A DNA stretch of 45,941 bases, taken from positions 1-45,941 of the forward strand of contig CAZTRE010000006.1 in assembly GCA_964616405.1 (NCBI GenBank), read 5' to 3'. The notes beneath the pieces were generated by a model, which was not told the origin of the DNA, made no database searches, and saw nothing but the letters and a program-made list of their open reading frames with translations. Below, in pieces: positions 1 through 8,487 of this stretch (its first letter is position 1; each line of letters opens with the position of its first letter). A program made the position numbers and the translations under genes. The stretch comes from JAEDES01 sp964616405 (lineage in GTDB: Bacteria > Bacillota_I > Bacilli_A > RF39 > UBA660).

Positions 1-57
1 AATTTACTAACCTTTTTTTATTTTTTTACAATAATTTCTAAAATGCGAATTGAAGTT

Positions 58-77
58 AAAAAAACGACCTGTTTTTA
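58..77 (-). terminator. Possible weak terminator after the PBP gene
   Basis: On the minus strand AAAAAC and GTTTTT can pair around the loop AGGTC, followed by two more T, about 20 bases past the PBP stop. The stem is only six mostly A-T pairs, so this is tentative. The rest of 1-98 shows nothing recognisable. Confidence 0.35.
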
Positions 78-98
78 AAAGAAAGAAATAATAAATAA

Positions 99-2123
99 CT
101 ATATTCCATACATTTCACTATATTTTTTAGTCACTTCCTTAGTAATTCTAAGCGTTACAAGAGAAGCATAATTACTGCTAGAATTAGGATGAGAAGAATT
201 AGGCGAAGTCACCATAATAGAATATTTAGGGCTATCTGCTGGAACATATCCAACAAAACTACTAGTAATAGTTTCAGTATCAATTACTCCATCATTATTA
301 GTATCTAAAAAGCTCTGACTCGTTCCAGTTTTTCCAGCCGCATTTAAACTATCCTCAACATATCCTCGACCATAACCGCCTTTAGAATGCATTACCGCGT
401 AAAACCCTTCTTTCATACGTAACATATACTCTTCCTTAGTAGAAATCTTATTTAAAATTTCGGGCTTATAACTATAAATAACATCACCATCATTATTTAA
501 AACACGCTTTAATAAATGTACTCTATATCTACTACCACCATTTGCAATCGTATTAATATATTGTGATAACTGTAATGGTGTATAGGTTTCATATTGTCCC
601 ATTACATAATCAAGCAAATTGCCAGAGCTTTTATCCGTAGAACTATATCCAGAACTTTCAATTGGTAAATCTATTCCTGTAGGTACACCAAGGCCAAATG
701 ACCTATACATATTGCGATATGTATCAAATGCTTTCTGATTAAAATTAAGCTTCATCCCATAAGAATAGTTTTGTCCGTTAACTCTAATAGCTGTTTTAAA
801 TTGATAAACATTACTACTTTTAGCTAAGGCTTCTATATCATCAATGACACCTAAATTTAAAACCGAAGAACATTTCTTTGGCGCTCCAGCAATCTTAACA
901 CACTCATCTAACATACTTTCACCGATTTGAATAACGCCTTCATTATATCCTACTAAAATAGATGCCCCTTTCACAACAGATCCAGGTGTAATTGGTGAAG
1001 TTAAAATACTGGTTACATTGTCAACCATTTCACCATTTACTAAACGTTTTGAAGCCATAGCCAAAACTTCTCCACTATAAGGATCTTGGATCACTACACT
1101 AGAATGGTCATAATATTGAGTATTAGCCTCTCCTTTGGCACGAAGAATTTGTTCCTCAATAATTTTCTCAACCGCTACCTGCAAATCAATATCAATTGAT
1201 AAAACAATATCATTTCCCCTTTTACCTTCCTTAACCAGTTTCATTTCTTTTGAATTAATTACTTCATATTCACTAGGTATTCCTCTTAAATATTGTTCAT
1301 ATTGTTTTTCTAAATAACTTAAGCCTACTCGATCATTTAATGAATAGCCAAGCTTTAAATAATAATCCTTCTCTTCCTTTGGAAGGCCTTGGCTACTACT
1401 AGAAACACTTCCCAAAATTGACTTCATCGCATCCCCATATGGATAAACTCTAACCCAATCAGTTCTTGTATCAAACCCTCTTAACTTATCGTTATTTTCT
1501 GAAATATATGCAAACTCCTTATCGTTTGCCTCACTCTTAATAACTTTTTCACTATAACTATAACCATTTCTCATTAAATAAAATAAGTATGCTGCCTTTA
1601 AATCCTCTTCACTAAATTTATCTAATTCACTCTGCTTAATTCTTTCAATCTTCATATTTTCTAAATCCAAATTACTAAGCTTCTTCATGTTATATAATTC
1701 ATATTCATCCTTAGAAATGAGTTTTTCGCAAACACTAGCATTCTTATACAAATAAAATTCTTTTTTTGCCCTATCTGTAATTTTATTATATTCAAGATCA
1801 AGTTTTTTAGAAACCAAATATGCAATATCAATCATCTCTGTTATTGTCGTTCCATTTTCTCTTTTATATACAATTGTATTTATTGCCTTATTGTCAACAA
1901 TAACTTTCATATTTCGATCGAGGATTCTTCCCCGTGGAGTACTATTACCATAAACAGTTTTATAATTAAGGCTACTAAGTAGTTCACTATATTTTTCATT
2001 ATCTACAATCATTACTTGAAAAGCACGCATAAAAACAATTACAAATAATCCAATAACTACATAAATAAAAAACAATCTTCTATTTTCTAAAATTTTTTCA
2101 AAATTCATTTTCTTTTTTCGCAT
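99..2123 (-). CDS. Class B penicillin-binding protein (PBP2B/SpoVD/FtsI-like transpeptidase)
   Basis: This D,D-transpeptidase cross-links peptidoglycan on the outer membrane face. One N-terminal membrane segment (about residues 17-38) follows a basic tail. Next comes the class B dimerisation region with its conserved TPRGRILDRN stretch, then the penicillin-binding domain. The three active-site motifs are visible: SVVK (Ser382-Lys385), SSN (436-438) and KTG (598-600). There are no PASTA repeats at the C terminus, and 674 residues is normal for the class. The chosen ATG has AAGGAGG seven bases upstream; an in-frame ATG ten codons earlier has no such site. The family assignment is firm, but septal versus elongation PBP cannot be told from sequence alone. 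Confidence 0.93.
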   Translation of the reverse strand: MRKKKMNFEKILENRRLFFIYVVIGLFVIVFMRAFQVMIVDNEKYSELLSSLNYKTVYGNSTPRGRILDRNMKVIVDNKAINTIVYKRENGTTITEMIDIAYLVSKKLDLEYNKITDRAKKEFYLYKNASVCEKLISKDEYELYNMKKLSNLDLENMKIERIKQSELDKFSEEDLKAAYLFYLMRNGYSYSEKVIKSEANDKEFAYISENNDKLRGFDTRTDWVRVYPYGDAMKSILGSVSSSSQGLPKEEKDYYLKLGYSLNDRVGLSYLEKQYEQYLRGIPSEYEVINSKEMKLVKEGKRGNDIVLSIDIDLQVAVEKIIEEQILRAKGEANTQYYDHSSVVIQDPYSGEVLAMASKRLVNGEMVDNVTSILTSPITPGSVVKGASILVGYNEGVIQIGESMLDECVKIAGAPKKCSSVLNLGVIDDIEALAKSSNVYQFKTAIRVNGQNYSYGMKLNFNQKAFDTYRNMYRSFGLGVPTGIDLPIESSGYSSTDKSSGNLLDYVMGQYETYTPLQLSQYINTIANGGSRYRVHLLKRVLNNDGDVIYSYKPEILNKISTKEEYMLRMKEGFYAVMHSKGGYGRGYVEDSLNAAGKTGTSQSFLDTNNDGVIDTETITSSFVGYVPADSPKYSIMVTSPNSSHPNSSSNYASLVTLRITKEVTKKYSEMYGI

Positions 2124-2138
2124 AATTTTCCTCCTTTT

Positions 2139-2168
2139 ATTATTGTGAAACATTTCTTACGATTTCAA
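2139..2168 (-). promoter_or_regulatory. Sigma-A-type promoter for the PBP gene
   Basis: On the minus strand TTGAAA (2163-2168) lies 18 bases from AATAAT (2139-2144), just upstream of the AAGGAGG site of the PBP gene. Each hexamer has one mismatch to consensus. Confidence 0.5.
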
Positions 2169-2196
2169 TCATATATTTCATTAAGAGGTGATTTTT

Positions 2197-2445
2197 ATTT
2201 ATAAGGATTTAATAAAAAAAAACATTCATAACTTAACAAATGAACATATTAAGTTATTTGCATTAAAAAAAAATATAGATTTGACCGACACTGAAGTAAA
2301 AATAATTCATAATTTTATTAATCAAAACTATTTAGCTCTTTTAGAAAAGGATACATCTTCTTTTAAAGAGTTAAAAACTTTAGTCTCTCCAGCAATTTAT
2401 CAGGAAATAATCAAACTTTATTCAACCTACCATAGCTATCTTTAG
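2197..2445 (+). CDS. DUF2624-like (YqfT-type) small protein, probable ATT start
   Basis: This small soluble protein of about 82 residues resembles the DUF2624/YqfT family of Bacillus in size and in its helical pattern: a helix, an NLTNEHIKLFA-like segment, then a hydrophilic C-terminal helix. Its function is unknown. The start is unusual. GAGGTGA at 2185-2191 is a good ribosome site, and the codon at normal spacing is ATT (2197-2199). The only upstream in-frame candidate, GTG at 2188, is part of that ribosome site. Sister genes here have GAGGTGA, five bases, then ATG. Either ATT is used, as in infC, or the ATG has mutated. It diverges from the PBP gene. The family match is from memory. Confidence 0.6.
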   Translation: MYKDLIKKNIHNLTNEHIKLFALKKNIDLTDTEVKIIHNFINQNYLALLEKDTSSFKELKTLVSPAIYQEIIKLYSTYHSYL

Positions 2446-2446
2446 A

Positions 2447-2475
2447 TTGACAAAAAAGAAAGTTTATGCTATAAT
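2447..2475 (+). promoter_or_regulatory. Consensus sigma-A promoter with extended -10
   Basis: TTGACA (2447-2452), a 17-base spacer and TATAAT (2470-2475) preceded by TGC form a perfect consensus promoter. It starts immediately after the stop of the preceding gene and drives the orphan gene at 2507. Confidence 0.88.
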
Positions 2476-2506
2476 AATCGCACTTATTGAGGGGGGAGAA
2501 AAACTT

Positions 2507-3025
2507 ATGAGTAATTATAAACCAACAGAAAGCCATCAAGACATTACATTAGAGTATTCTAAAAATGATCCAACAAACGTTGAAGCAATATTCTTTGATG
2601 AAAATAATACACGTTATTATTTTTCTAATGAATTAGGTCATAAAATAATTTCAGGATCTGTAAAGCGACCTATGACTAAAAAAGAATACAAAGAATCACT
2701 AGATAAACTTATTAAAAAAGCCGCTAGTACACAAAATAGAGATCAAATTTTGGACGAAATAATCAATCTAGACTTTGGATTAGGTCACGCAAATAGTACT
2801 TTTGAAATAACCAAACCGCTTTTAAGCGATAGCGATCAAACTATTTTAATACTTAATCAAGGAATATCTAGATACCTTTATAGTCCCAATGCTAATACAG
2901 TATTCCATATAGATAGAAGCAAGCATATAAACGGTTCTTTCATTGATGGTTCAGAAAAAAACAATGTCGTTCAAATATTAACTCATTCAAAAACAATCCA
3001 AAGAAAAATGCTACGTGCAAATTAA
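2507..3025 (+). CDS. Hypothetical soluble protein, strongly expressed
   Basis: I do not recognise this 172-residue protein. It has no signal peptide or membrane segment, is rich in Asn, Asp and Ser, and mixes short strands with one charged helix (around residues 55-85). The ATG at 2507 is chosen because a GGGGGGAG ribosome site precedes it; the reading frame extends upstream only through the promoter. A perfect consensus promoter and a tight terminator frame it as a single-gene unit, which suggests high expression. No catalytic motif is evident. Confidence 0.75.
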   Translation: MSNYKPTESHQDITLEYSKNDPTNVEAIFFDENNTRYYFSNELGHKIISGSVKRPMTKKEYKESLDKLIKKAASTQNRDQILDEIINLDFGLGHANSTFEITKPLLSDSDQTILILNQGISRYLYSPNANTVFHIDRSKHINGSFIDGSEKNNVVQILTHSKTIQRKMLRAN

Positions 3026-3049
3026 AAGACCTTTTAAAAGGTCTTTTTT
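3024..3049. terminator. Bidirectional terminator between the 2507 gene and nfo
   Basis: The palindrome AAAAGACC...GGTCTTTT ends in a T-run on both strands. It overlaps the stop of both convergent genes, so it can terminate transcription from either side. Confidence 0.85.
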
Positions 3050-3929
3050 ATGCCTGTTTCTTAATTTTTTCAATTAAATTATGATCAAATACTTTCTTTT
3101 TGATCATATCAATTTCATACTTATAAGGAGCATATTCTCTCTCAACATATGGAGTTTCCAATATTTTAGGTATAGAAGATAATCGGTCATTATAAACAAT
3201 ATTTATAAGTGTATCAAAACCAATATGGCCAAAACCAAAGTTTTCATGGCGATCTTTATGAGTTCCACGTTCATTTTTACTATCGTTTATATGAACACAA
3301 CCTATTTTATCAAATCCAATTACTTTATCAAACTCATCTAAGAATTTATCAAAATGAACAATGTCATATCCTCCATCACTTAAATGACACGTATCAAGAC
3401 AAACTCCAATGTGTTCTTTATCACCAACTTGATCAATTATGTCTTTAATTTCCTCTAATTTAGAACCAACTTCCGTTCCTTTCCCAGCCATAGTCTCAAG
3501 TAAAATAGTAACTGAATCATTACTAATCATGTTAATAGCATTAGCTATATTAGAAACACCTCTTTCTATTCCAAGGCCAACATGACTGCCAGGATGTAAT
3601 ACCAGTTTTGTAATACCAAGTTGCTTACACCTTTCAATTTCTTCTTGTAAAAAATCAACTGAAAATTTATATTTTGTTGGATCAGAATCATTAGCTAAAT
3701 TAATTATATATGGCGCATGAACTACAACTTTAGAATAATCTAATTTTTCTTCTTTCATAAGTTGTAACGCTTCTAAAGTAAGACCATCTTCAATTGGATA
3801 TCTCTTAGTATTTTGTGGAGCCCCCGTATAAAACATAAATGTAGTAGCACCATAACTTAGTGCTTGTTTTAAACATCCAAGTAGTTGATCGTCTTTCTTA
3901 AAATTTACATGACTTCCAAGCAATAACAT
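3048..3929 (-). CDS. nfo: Endonuclease IV (AP endonuclease)
   Basis: This enzyme cleaves DNA 5' to abasic sites in base-excision repair. The TIM-barrel metal ligands of the family are all readable in order: His in VVHAPY, His in LVLHPGSH, Glu in LLETMAGKG, Asp and His in CLDTCHLSDGG, His in CVHINDSK, the D-x-H pair in HKDRHENFG and Glu in ILETPY. The length of 293 residues is typical. The ATG at 3929 is chosen because GAGGTG sits just upstream; the earlier GTG lies inside that ribosome site. It is transcribed alone, between a terminator upstream and a shared bidirectional one downstream. Confidence 0.95.
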   Translation of the reverse strand: MLLLGSHVNFKKDDQLLGCLKQALSYGATTFMFYTGAPQNTKRYPIEDGLTLEALQLMKEEKLDYSKVVVHAPYIINLANDSDPTKYKFSVDFLQEEIERCKQLGITKLVLHPGSHVGLGIERGVSNIANAINMISNDSVTILLETMAGKGTEVGSKLEEIKDIIDQVGDKEHIGVCLDTCHLSDGGYDIVHFDKFLDEFDKVIGFDKIGCVHINDSKNERGTHKDRHENFGFGHIGFDTLINIVYNDRLSSIPKILETPYVEREYAPYKYEIDMIKKKVFDHNLIEKIKKQA

Positions 3930-3955
3930 TATAAACACCTCATTCTTAGTATAAC

Positions 3956-3980
3956 AAAAAAAAGACCCGAAAGTCGAGTC
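3956..3980 (-). terminator. Terminator of pilin-like gene A
   Basis: On the minus strand GACTCG and CGGGTC pair around the loop ACTTT, followed by a run of eight T. It ends the 3990-4526 gene just upstream of nfo. Confidence 0.8.
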
Positions 3981-3989
3981 ATTTATTTA

Positions 3990-4526
3990 TTAATTTTCAA
4001 CACATTTATTTGTAGTTGAAATTGTTGGATATGATGCACCAGTCATCTTAATATCCCCACGAACTAAATTTTCAACTACTTTTTTAGCTGTACCCACATT
4101 AATTCCATGAACGCCATCAGATAAAACAGGAGTATAAGTAACTTTACGAGTTTCCTTCGTAGTACCCACATTAACCGCCACTACGTCTACCTGAATATAG
4201 CCTTTAATGTCACGACTACCCCAAGGTGATTTACCGCCTTTTTCAAGTAATTGAGGAACGTCAGTTTTTGTAGTATCAACCTCAATATAATATGTACCAT
4301 TTGGTACAGCAGAAGATACATATGAACCACAAGTCAAATTATCTGCAGACCACATTGTACTAGCTCCATCCGCATATTTCTTTGCTGTATCTAAGAATGT
4401 ATCTTTTCTTGAATTTTCAATAATTCTATTAATTGCAGGTATCGCAACAATCATTAATATACCCATAATTGTAATAACTGCTAATAATTCGATCAATGTA
4501 AATCCTTTATTGTTTATTTTTTTCAT
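3990..4526 (-). CDS. Type IV pilin-like protein A (prepilin N-methylation motif)
   Basis: The protein (178 residues) begins with a short basic leader and the prepilin peptidase/methylation site G|FTLIELLAV, with Glu at +5, followed by a hydrophobic helix of about 20 residues. This is the hallmark of type IV pilins, ComGC-like and pseudopilins. The C-terminal domain has two Cys (in LTCGSY and NKCVEN) that could form a disulphide. ATG at 4526 follows GAGAGTG; an earlier GTG lies in that site. It has its own promoter and terminator, separate from the two pilin genes upstream. No assembly ATPase, platform protein or prepilin peptidase lies in the window, so its machine must be elsewhere. Confidence 0.85.
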   Translation of the reverse strand: MKKINNKGFTLIELLAVITIMGILMIVAIPAINRIIENSRKDTFLDTAKKYADGASTMWSADNLTCGSYVSSAVPNGTYYIEVDTTKTDVPQLLEKGGKSPWGSRDIKGYIQVDVVAVNVGTTKETRKVTYTPVLSDGVHGINVGTAKKVVENLVRGDIKMTGASYPTISTTNKCVEN

Positions 4527-4567
4527 TATTTTCACTCTCTTTCTCTTTCCTATTATAAATAAAATAT

Positions 4568-4597
4568 ATCATATGTTTTTCTAAAATACAATATCAA
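4568..4597 (-). promoter_or_regulatory. Sigma-A promoter for pilin-like gene A
   Basis: On the minus strand TTGATA (4592-4597), an 18-base spacer and TATGAT (4568-4573) precede the gene by about 40 bases. Confidence 0.6.
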
Positions 4598-4620
4598 CTT
4601 GAAAGAAGTTGACAGAAACT

Positions 4621-5283
4621 TTACCCTTCATAATAAACTTTTTTTATACTATTACAAATCTTGTTTCCATCTTCGTCTTTAATAGAATTAGCGAGTGTTG
4701 CATAAAATGTAACTAATTGCTCTTCTGTTGCCATTTCTTTTATATTTCCAAGTCCTGTTGCAAAACTTGTAATTGATGTAAATTCATCTATTTCATCTTG
4801 ATATTTTTCACCATCCAAGTTAGTTACTAAATCTAAATTAATCCCTCGGCAACCCTCTTCTGCACAAAATTTAGCATCATCATTCACCCCACCCGGATTA
4901 TATTTGACACCTTCCACCAATTGTACATAATACTGGTATCTCTTATTCTTTTTTACCATAATAACATATGAATAATCCATTAAGTAAACTCCACCATATG
5001 GAGGATTGTCATATTCACTACCTGCCACATACTTTAAATTAGCAATTATACATTCGTTTTCATTCTCTGGTTTTTCAATCGTATTATCTCCTCGAAAACG
5101 ATATTCAACTGAATTTTTAAACTTCTTTGCGTCCTGGGAATATGTTTGTTGTCTATTAGCCGTCCTAATTCCCACAATATTAGGAATAGTAACAGCCATC
5201 AACACTCCTAAAACTACAAATACTGCCATCAATTCAATTAATGTAAAGCCTTTATTATTTACCTTCAAATTTACCACCACCAT
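4621..5283 (-). CDS. Type IV pilin-like protein B
   Basis: A prepilin-type protein with the site G|FTLIELMAVF (Glu +5) and one hydrophobic N-terminal helix. The globular part shares the layout of neighbour C: an early Cys (ENECIIANL versus VGSCIVMNL), a PPYGG/APYGG segment followed by a tyrosine-rich strand, and GCRGINL versus GYRGVNL. B and C are therefore diverged paralogues. The ATG given lacks a good ribosome site. GGTGGTGG between 5273 and 5281 would better serve an in-frame TTG at 5268, giving 215 residues that start directly at the leader. It lies six bases after gene C and is probably co-transcribed with it. Confidence 0.85.
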   Translation of the reverse strand: MVVVNLKVNNKGFTLIELMAVFVVLGVLMAVTIPNIVGIRTANRQQTYSQDAKKFKNSVEYRFRGDNTIEKPENENECIIANLKYVAGSEYDNPPYGGVYLMDYSYVIMVKKNKRYQYYVQLVEGVKYNPGGVNDDAKFCAEEGCRGINLDLVTNLDGEKYQDEIDEFTSITSFATGLGNIKEMATEEQLVTFYATLANSIKDEDGNKICNSIKKVYYEG

Positions 5284-5289
5284 TTTTTC

Positions 5290-5871
5290 TTATTCATATG
5301 CATTTTCAACTTCCGCATTAGGTGCATAGACAATCACAGAATTACACATAATTCCATAATTTGACAATTCATCTTTTAAATTACTCAAATTAGCTGGATC
5401 AAATAAATTCGCAACAGTCACATTAGTAACATATAAGTCTATGGCATTCTTTTCATATAAATTATCAGTTTTAGTTAAATTAACGCCACGATACCCGCTT
5501 GAACCTTTAGGCAATTTTTCCACTAACCTTGGATAAAATTCATAATTACCTACATCTTTTCGTAAAGCCACTCCAAATGAATAAACCCTATCATATTCTC
5601 CACCATATGGTGCATCCTTAAAAGTATTATTATCTAAGTATGATAAATTCATTACTATACAACTGCCTACTGCTGGAATGGGGATCATATTATCTTTTCT
5701 TATTTGATAATCCATCGTTGATGCTAGTTTCAAAGAATCATCTATGTATGTTCTATTTCTACTATCAGTTAAAACTCTCATCACTGTTGGTACCGCAACA
5801 CCCATAAGTATTCCCAAAATTACAATTGCCGCAAGCAGCTCAATCATTGTAAATCCAGCATTCTTCCTCAT
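5290..5871 (-). CDS. Type IV pilin-like protein C
   Basis: This prepilin-type protein (193 residues) has a four-residue basic leader and the site G|FTMIELLAAI, with Glu at +5 and a hydrophobic helix extending to about residue 28. Its globular domain parallels protein B (see that entry), which suggests tandem duplication. ATG at 5871 is chosen over an upstream ATG because AGGTG precedes it and because it gives a normal short leader. It is the first gene of a two-gene unit with B. Its role would be as a minor or major pilin or pseudopilin; which one cannot be said. Confidence 0.85.
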   Translation of the reverse strand: MRKNAGFTMIELLAAIVILGILMGVAVPTVMRVLTDSRNRTYIDDSLKLASTMDYQIRKDNMIPIPAVGSCIVMNLSYLDNNTFKDAPYGGEYDRVYSFGVALRKDVGNYEFYPRLVEKLPKGSSGYRGVNLTKTDNLYEKNAIDLYVTNVTVANLFDPANLSNLKDELSNYGIMCNSVIVYAPNAEVENAYE

Positions 5872-5896
5872 GTTCCTACACCTTCCTATCTTAATC

Positions 5897-5905
5897 ATTA
5901 TAACA
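5897..5905 (-). promoter_or_regulatory. Extended -10 promoter for the pilin C-B unit
   Basis: TGTTATAAT on the minus strand lies about 26 bases upstream of the gene C start. No convincing -35 is seen. Confidence 0.5.
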
Positions 5906-5925
5906 AATTTTCAAGGAAGTTTATA

Positions 5926-7107
5926 CTAATTTAATACTTTTTTCATATTTTCAATTTCATTTAACGTCATTTCATTATACATGTCTTCATTAAATAAATA
6001 ATCATATCTAAATAAACTAAAGCCTTCATAATTAATAGAATTTCTACTTAATATAATTTCTCTCATAATAATATCTTCATAAACCATCCATTCATAATTA
6101 CCACTTTTAGCGTATTTATCCATCTCTCCAACTTTATAAAAAGCTAAAGCTATTTGTAATCCAACTTTTTTATTTATAAGCAAACTTTCCCATTCATCAA
6201 TAGCCTCTTTAAACGCCCGTGCTTCATTAAAGAAGCCATAATAGATCTGTGGCATTATAAAATCAATATAACCACTTTCACTACACCACTTTTTAACGTC
6301 CGCAAACACTTTAGTGTAATTATTATCAATATTTCCATCAGGAGACACACCAAACTTGACCCCATACTTATTACAAATTTTATAAACATCCTTAATTAAA
6401 TTACTAACGACATTCAAATTATATTGTTCCTTGCTAATATACTCATTATTTTCTAAGTAACGTTCATAATCAACCTTATCAATTTCATTATTTGGATAAA
6501 AATAATCATCAAATAATACCCCATCAACTTTATAATTTTTTACTAGTTCTTCTACTCCAGACACTACCAATTTATGAGTATATTCTTTAGATGGATTAAA
6601 ATATATTCCCTCTCCAACATAAACAACATCACTATTTAAATACTTATAAGCTGGGTTCTTACTGCTAATACTTCTAATATCAGCAGTAGTTCTTATTCGA
6701 TACGGATTAATCCAGGCAATAAAACTAATTTTCTCTTTATGAGCTTTTTCTATAAAATAATCCAAAATATCAAAACTCGCCGCAACTCCCTCTTCACTAG
6801 AAACAACACTACTCCAAGGAAATATCTTTGAAGGATATATCGCATCACAAAAACTTCTTACTTGCACAATAACCTCATTAAACCCTAATTCTTTTACATT
6901 TGTAATCATCTTATCAATATTTTTCTTACCCGCTACTTCATCTGCATTTTTCAAATATTTTCCTATTTCAATATAACTAATGAAGATACTTCTCTTTTCA
7001 TTTTCTTGTGGCCCCGCCTTTTGTCTCTCATCAACTCTAGGGCCACTCAATAAAAGTATCATAATAATCCCACTACCAAGTATGATCACCTTCAAAATAT
7101 TTTTCAT
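5926..7107 (-). CDS. Secreted or membrane-anchored glycosyl hydrolase-like protein (GHL10/DUF187 family)
   Basis: A short cytoplasmic N terminus and one hydrophobic segment (residues 5-22) without a lipobox Cys predict an anchored extracellular protein of 393 residues. The rest matches the GHL10 TIM-barrel family (YddW-like): FNEVIVQVRS, then AWINPYRI, the acidic GVLFDDYFYP motif, FGVSPDG and IMPQIYYGF. Members are thought to act on cell-envelope glycans, but the substrate is generally unknown. GGTGA stands at normal distance from the ATG. The gene stands alone between DUF421 and pilin genes. Confidence 0.87.
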   Translation of the reverse strand: MKNILKVIILGSGIIMILLLSGPRVDERQKAGPQENEKRSIFISYIEIGKYLKNADEVAGKKNIDKMITNVKELGFNEVIVQVRSFCDAIYPSKIFPWSSVVSSEEGVAASFDILDYFIEKAHKEKISFIAWINPYRIRTTADIRSISSKNPAYKYLNSDVVYVGEGIYFNPSKEYTHKLVVSGVEELVKNYKVDGVLFDDYFYPNNEIDKVDYERYLENNEYISKEQYNLNVVSNLIKDVYKICNKYGVKFGVSPDGNIDNNYTKVFADVKKWCSESGYIDFIMPQIYYGFFNEARAFKEAIDEWESLLINKKVGLQIALAFYKVGEMDKYAKSGNYEWMVYEDIIMREIILSRNSINYEGFSLFRYDYLFNEDMYNEMTLNEIENMKKVLN

Positions 7108-7151
7108 AATATCACCAAATTTATCATACTAAATATTATTTAAATATTTTG

Positions 7152-7787
7152 TCACTTTATATAGTTCTTTATTAAAAACATCTCTCCATCTCTATAAAAT
7201 CCATAAAACACCTCTTCTAAAACATAATTTTCTTCTTTTAGTACTTCATCTAACCATTTTCTACTCTTACCAATTTGTAATAAAACATCTTCATCAACTT
7301 TACCATCTAATATTACTGGTAATGGAAAATTATCATCTTCATTTCTGACAAACACTGATAATCTTCCACTAATCTCTAATATCGCATAATCTACTTCTTC
7401 AATTGACTTAATACCTTGACTCCTTAACTCCATCAACAAATCATCTAAATTGTACCTTTGCTTAAGCATCTCTTTAAAATTAACTTTACCTCTATTGATA
7501 ATTACTGACGGGCTACCATCAATTGTCTTTCTCACCTTTGCATACTTTAGTGATACCTTCGAAGTAATTATCTGTAATAAAACCAATAATAAAACCGGAA
7601 AAAGTGACAAAAAGATACTATCAGAATAATTTTCTATCCCTGATGAGACAATATTTGCCAGTAATAACGATACTACCAAGTCAACTACTTTTAATTCGCC
7701 TATTTCTCTTTTACCCATCATTCGATAAAATAAAAATAAAATTACGTAGAAAAACAAAGCTCTAAACAAAATAATAATAAAATCCAT
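7152..7787 (-). CDS. DUF421 (YetF/YrbG-like) membrane protein
   Basis: Three N-terminal hydrophobic segments (residues 1-20, 35-53 and 57-75) are followed by a soluble domain of about 130 residues. The conserved YRMMGKREIG motif sits after the first helix, and SPSVIINRGKV begins the cytosolic domain, both typical of DUF421/YetF. The family is common in Firmicutes and several members are linked to sporulation or stress, but no activity is established. ATG at 7787 follows GGGTGA; the ATG four codons upstream lies before that site. It diverges from the next small membrane gene. Confidence 0.85.
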   Translation of the reverse strand: MDFIIILFRALFFYVILFLFYRMMGKREIGELKVVDLVVSLLLANIVSSGIENYSDSIFLSLFPVLLLVLLQIITSKVSLKYAKVRKTIDGSPSVIINRGKVNFKEMLKQRYNLDDLLMELRSQGIKSIEEVDYAILEISGRLSVFVRNEDDNFPLPVILDGKVDEDVLLQIGKSRKWLDEVLKEENYVLEEVFYGFYRDGEMFLIKNYIK

Positions 7788-7861
7788 ATTATCACCCATT
7801 TATATGATGATTTAAATCATATTTTTTTATACACAGCATACATTTAATTGAGGTGACTTAT

Positions 7862-8224
7862 ATGTCTAACTTAAAAATTTTTTTAATTCATTTCGGAATA
7901 ACTATTCTATCTCTTTTCATTACTCTCTTCTTCATTACAACTCTTTACTATTTCAATATCTTATCTCCTAATGCCTACAATATTATAAAGTTCATAACCC
8001 TTCTACTAGCCTTATTTATTAATGCCTTTCTCCTTGGTAAAAAAGCAAAATCCAAAGGTTATCTAGAAGGTATAAAATTATCTCTTTCTATAATTGCTAT
8101 CTTTTTATTAACCGCCCTATTCACATCAAACTTTTCCATAAAACTATTACTTTATTATCTAATCATTGCGATTACCACTATCTTTGGTAGTATGGTTGGA
8201 ATTTCTAAAAACAAAGAAAACTAA
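7862..8224 (+). CDS. TIGR04086 (YrzE-like) small membrane protein
   Basis: A 120-residue protein made almost entirely of four hydrophobic helices separated by short basic loops (KKAKSKGYLEG in the middle). It matches the TIGR04086/YrzE family in length, topology and its central G-K-x-x-x-G loop. The function is unknown. GAGGTGA lies five bases upstream of the ATG; the in-frame GTG at 7853 belongs to that ribosome site. A strong terminator follows directly, so it is a single-gene unit. Confidence 0.75.
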   Translation: MSNLKIFLIHFGITILSLFITLFFITTLYYFNILSPNAYNIIKFITLLLALFINAFLLGKKAKSKGYLEGIKLSLSIIAIFLLTALFTSNFSIKLLLYYLIIAITTIFGSMVGISKNKEN

Positions 8225-8225
8225 A

Positions 8226-8251
8226 AAGATACCACCCGGTATCTTATTTTT
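8226..8251 (+). terminator. Terminator of the TIGR04086 gene
   Basis: AAGATACC pairs with GGTATCTT around ACCC, followed by ATTTTT. Confidence 0.85.
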
Positions 8252-8487
8252 ATGATTTCTTCTTCATTTTAGTAATCGTTTTATCTATTTATATTCTCGT
8301 TTGATTTAAATATAAAACTTCTTCTGCATAGAAACTCACCAAACATTTTAATTTAAGAATCTAAACAAATTTTCGCTTATTATATCACAATCATCAAACA
8401 AATTACATTGAATTATCTTGTTTTGTCACATTATATTTGTTAAAACTTGCACGTAAAAAGAAGAACTTTTACGCCTCAGTAAACATA
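8252..8487. other. Intergenic gap without a recognised gene
   Basis: About 236 bases of AT-rich sequence. CGTAAAA (8452-8458) and TTTTACG (8467-8473) can form a small hairpin just past trmK, but no T-run follows on the minus strand. No ORF, RNA or promoter is convincing. Confidence 0.4.

Noticed and set aside
1135..1317. Plus-strand open frame inside the PBP gene
   Set aside because: It lies antisense to a well-supported gene and has no recognisable product; similar antisense frames at 3209, 5006, 9832, 18894, 24867, 25347, 34372, 39953 and 41326 were dropped for the same reason.
8452..8473. Hairpin after trmK as a terminator
   Set aside because: The stem is short and no T-run follows it on the minus strand.
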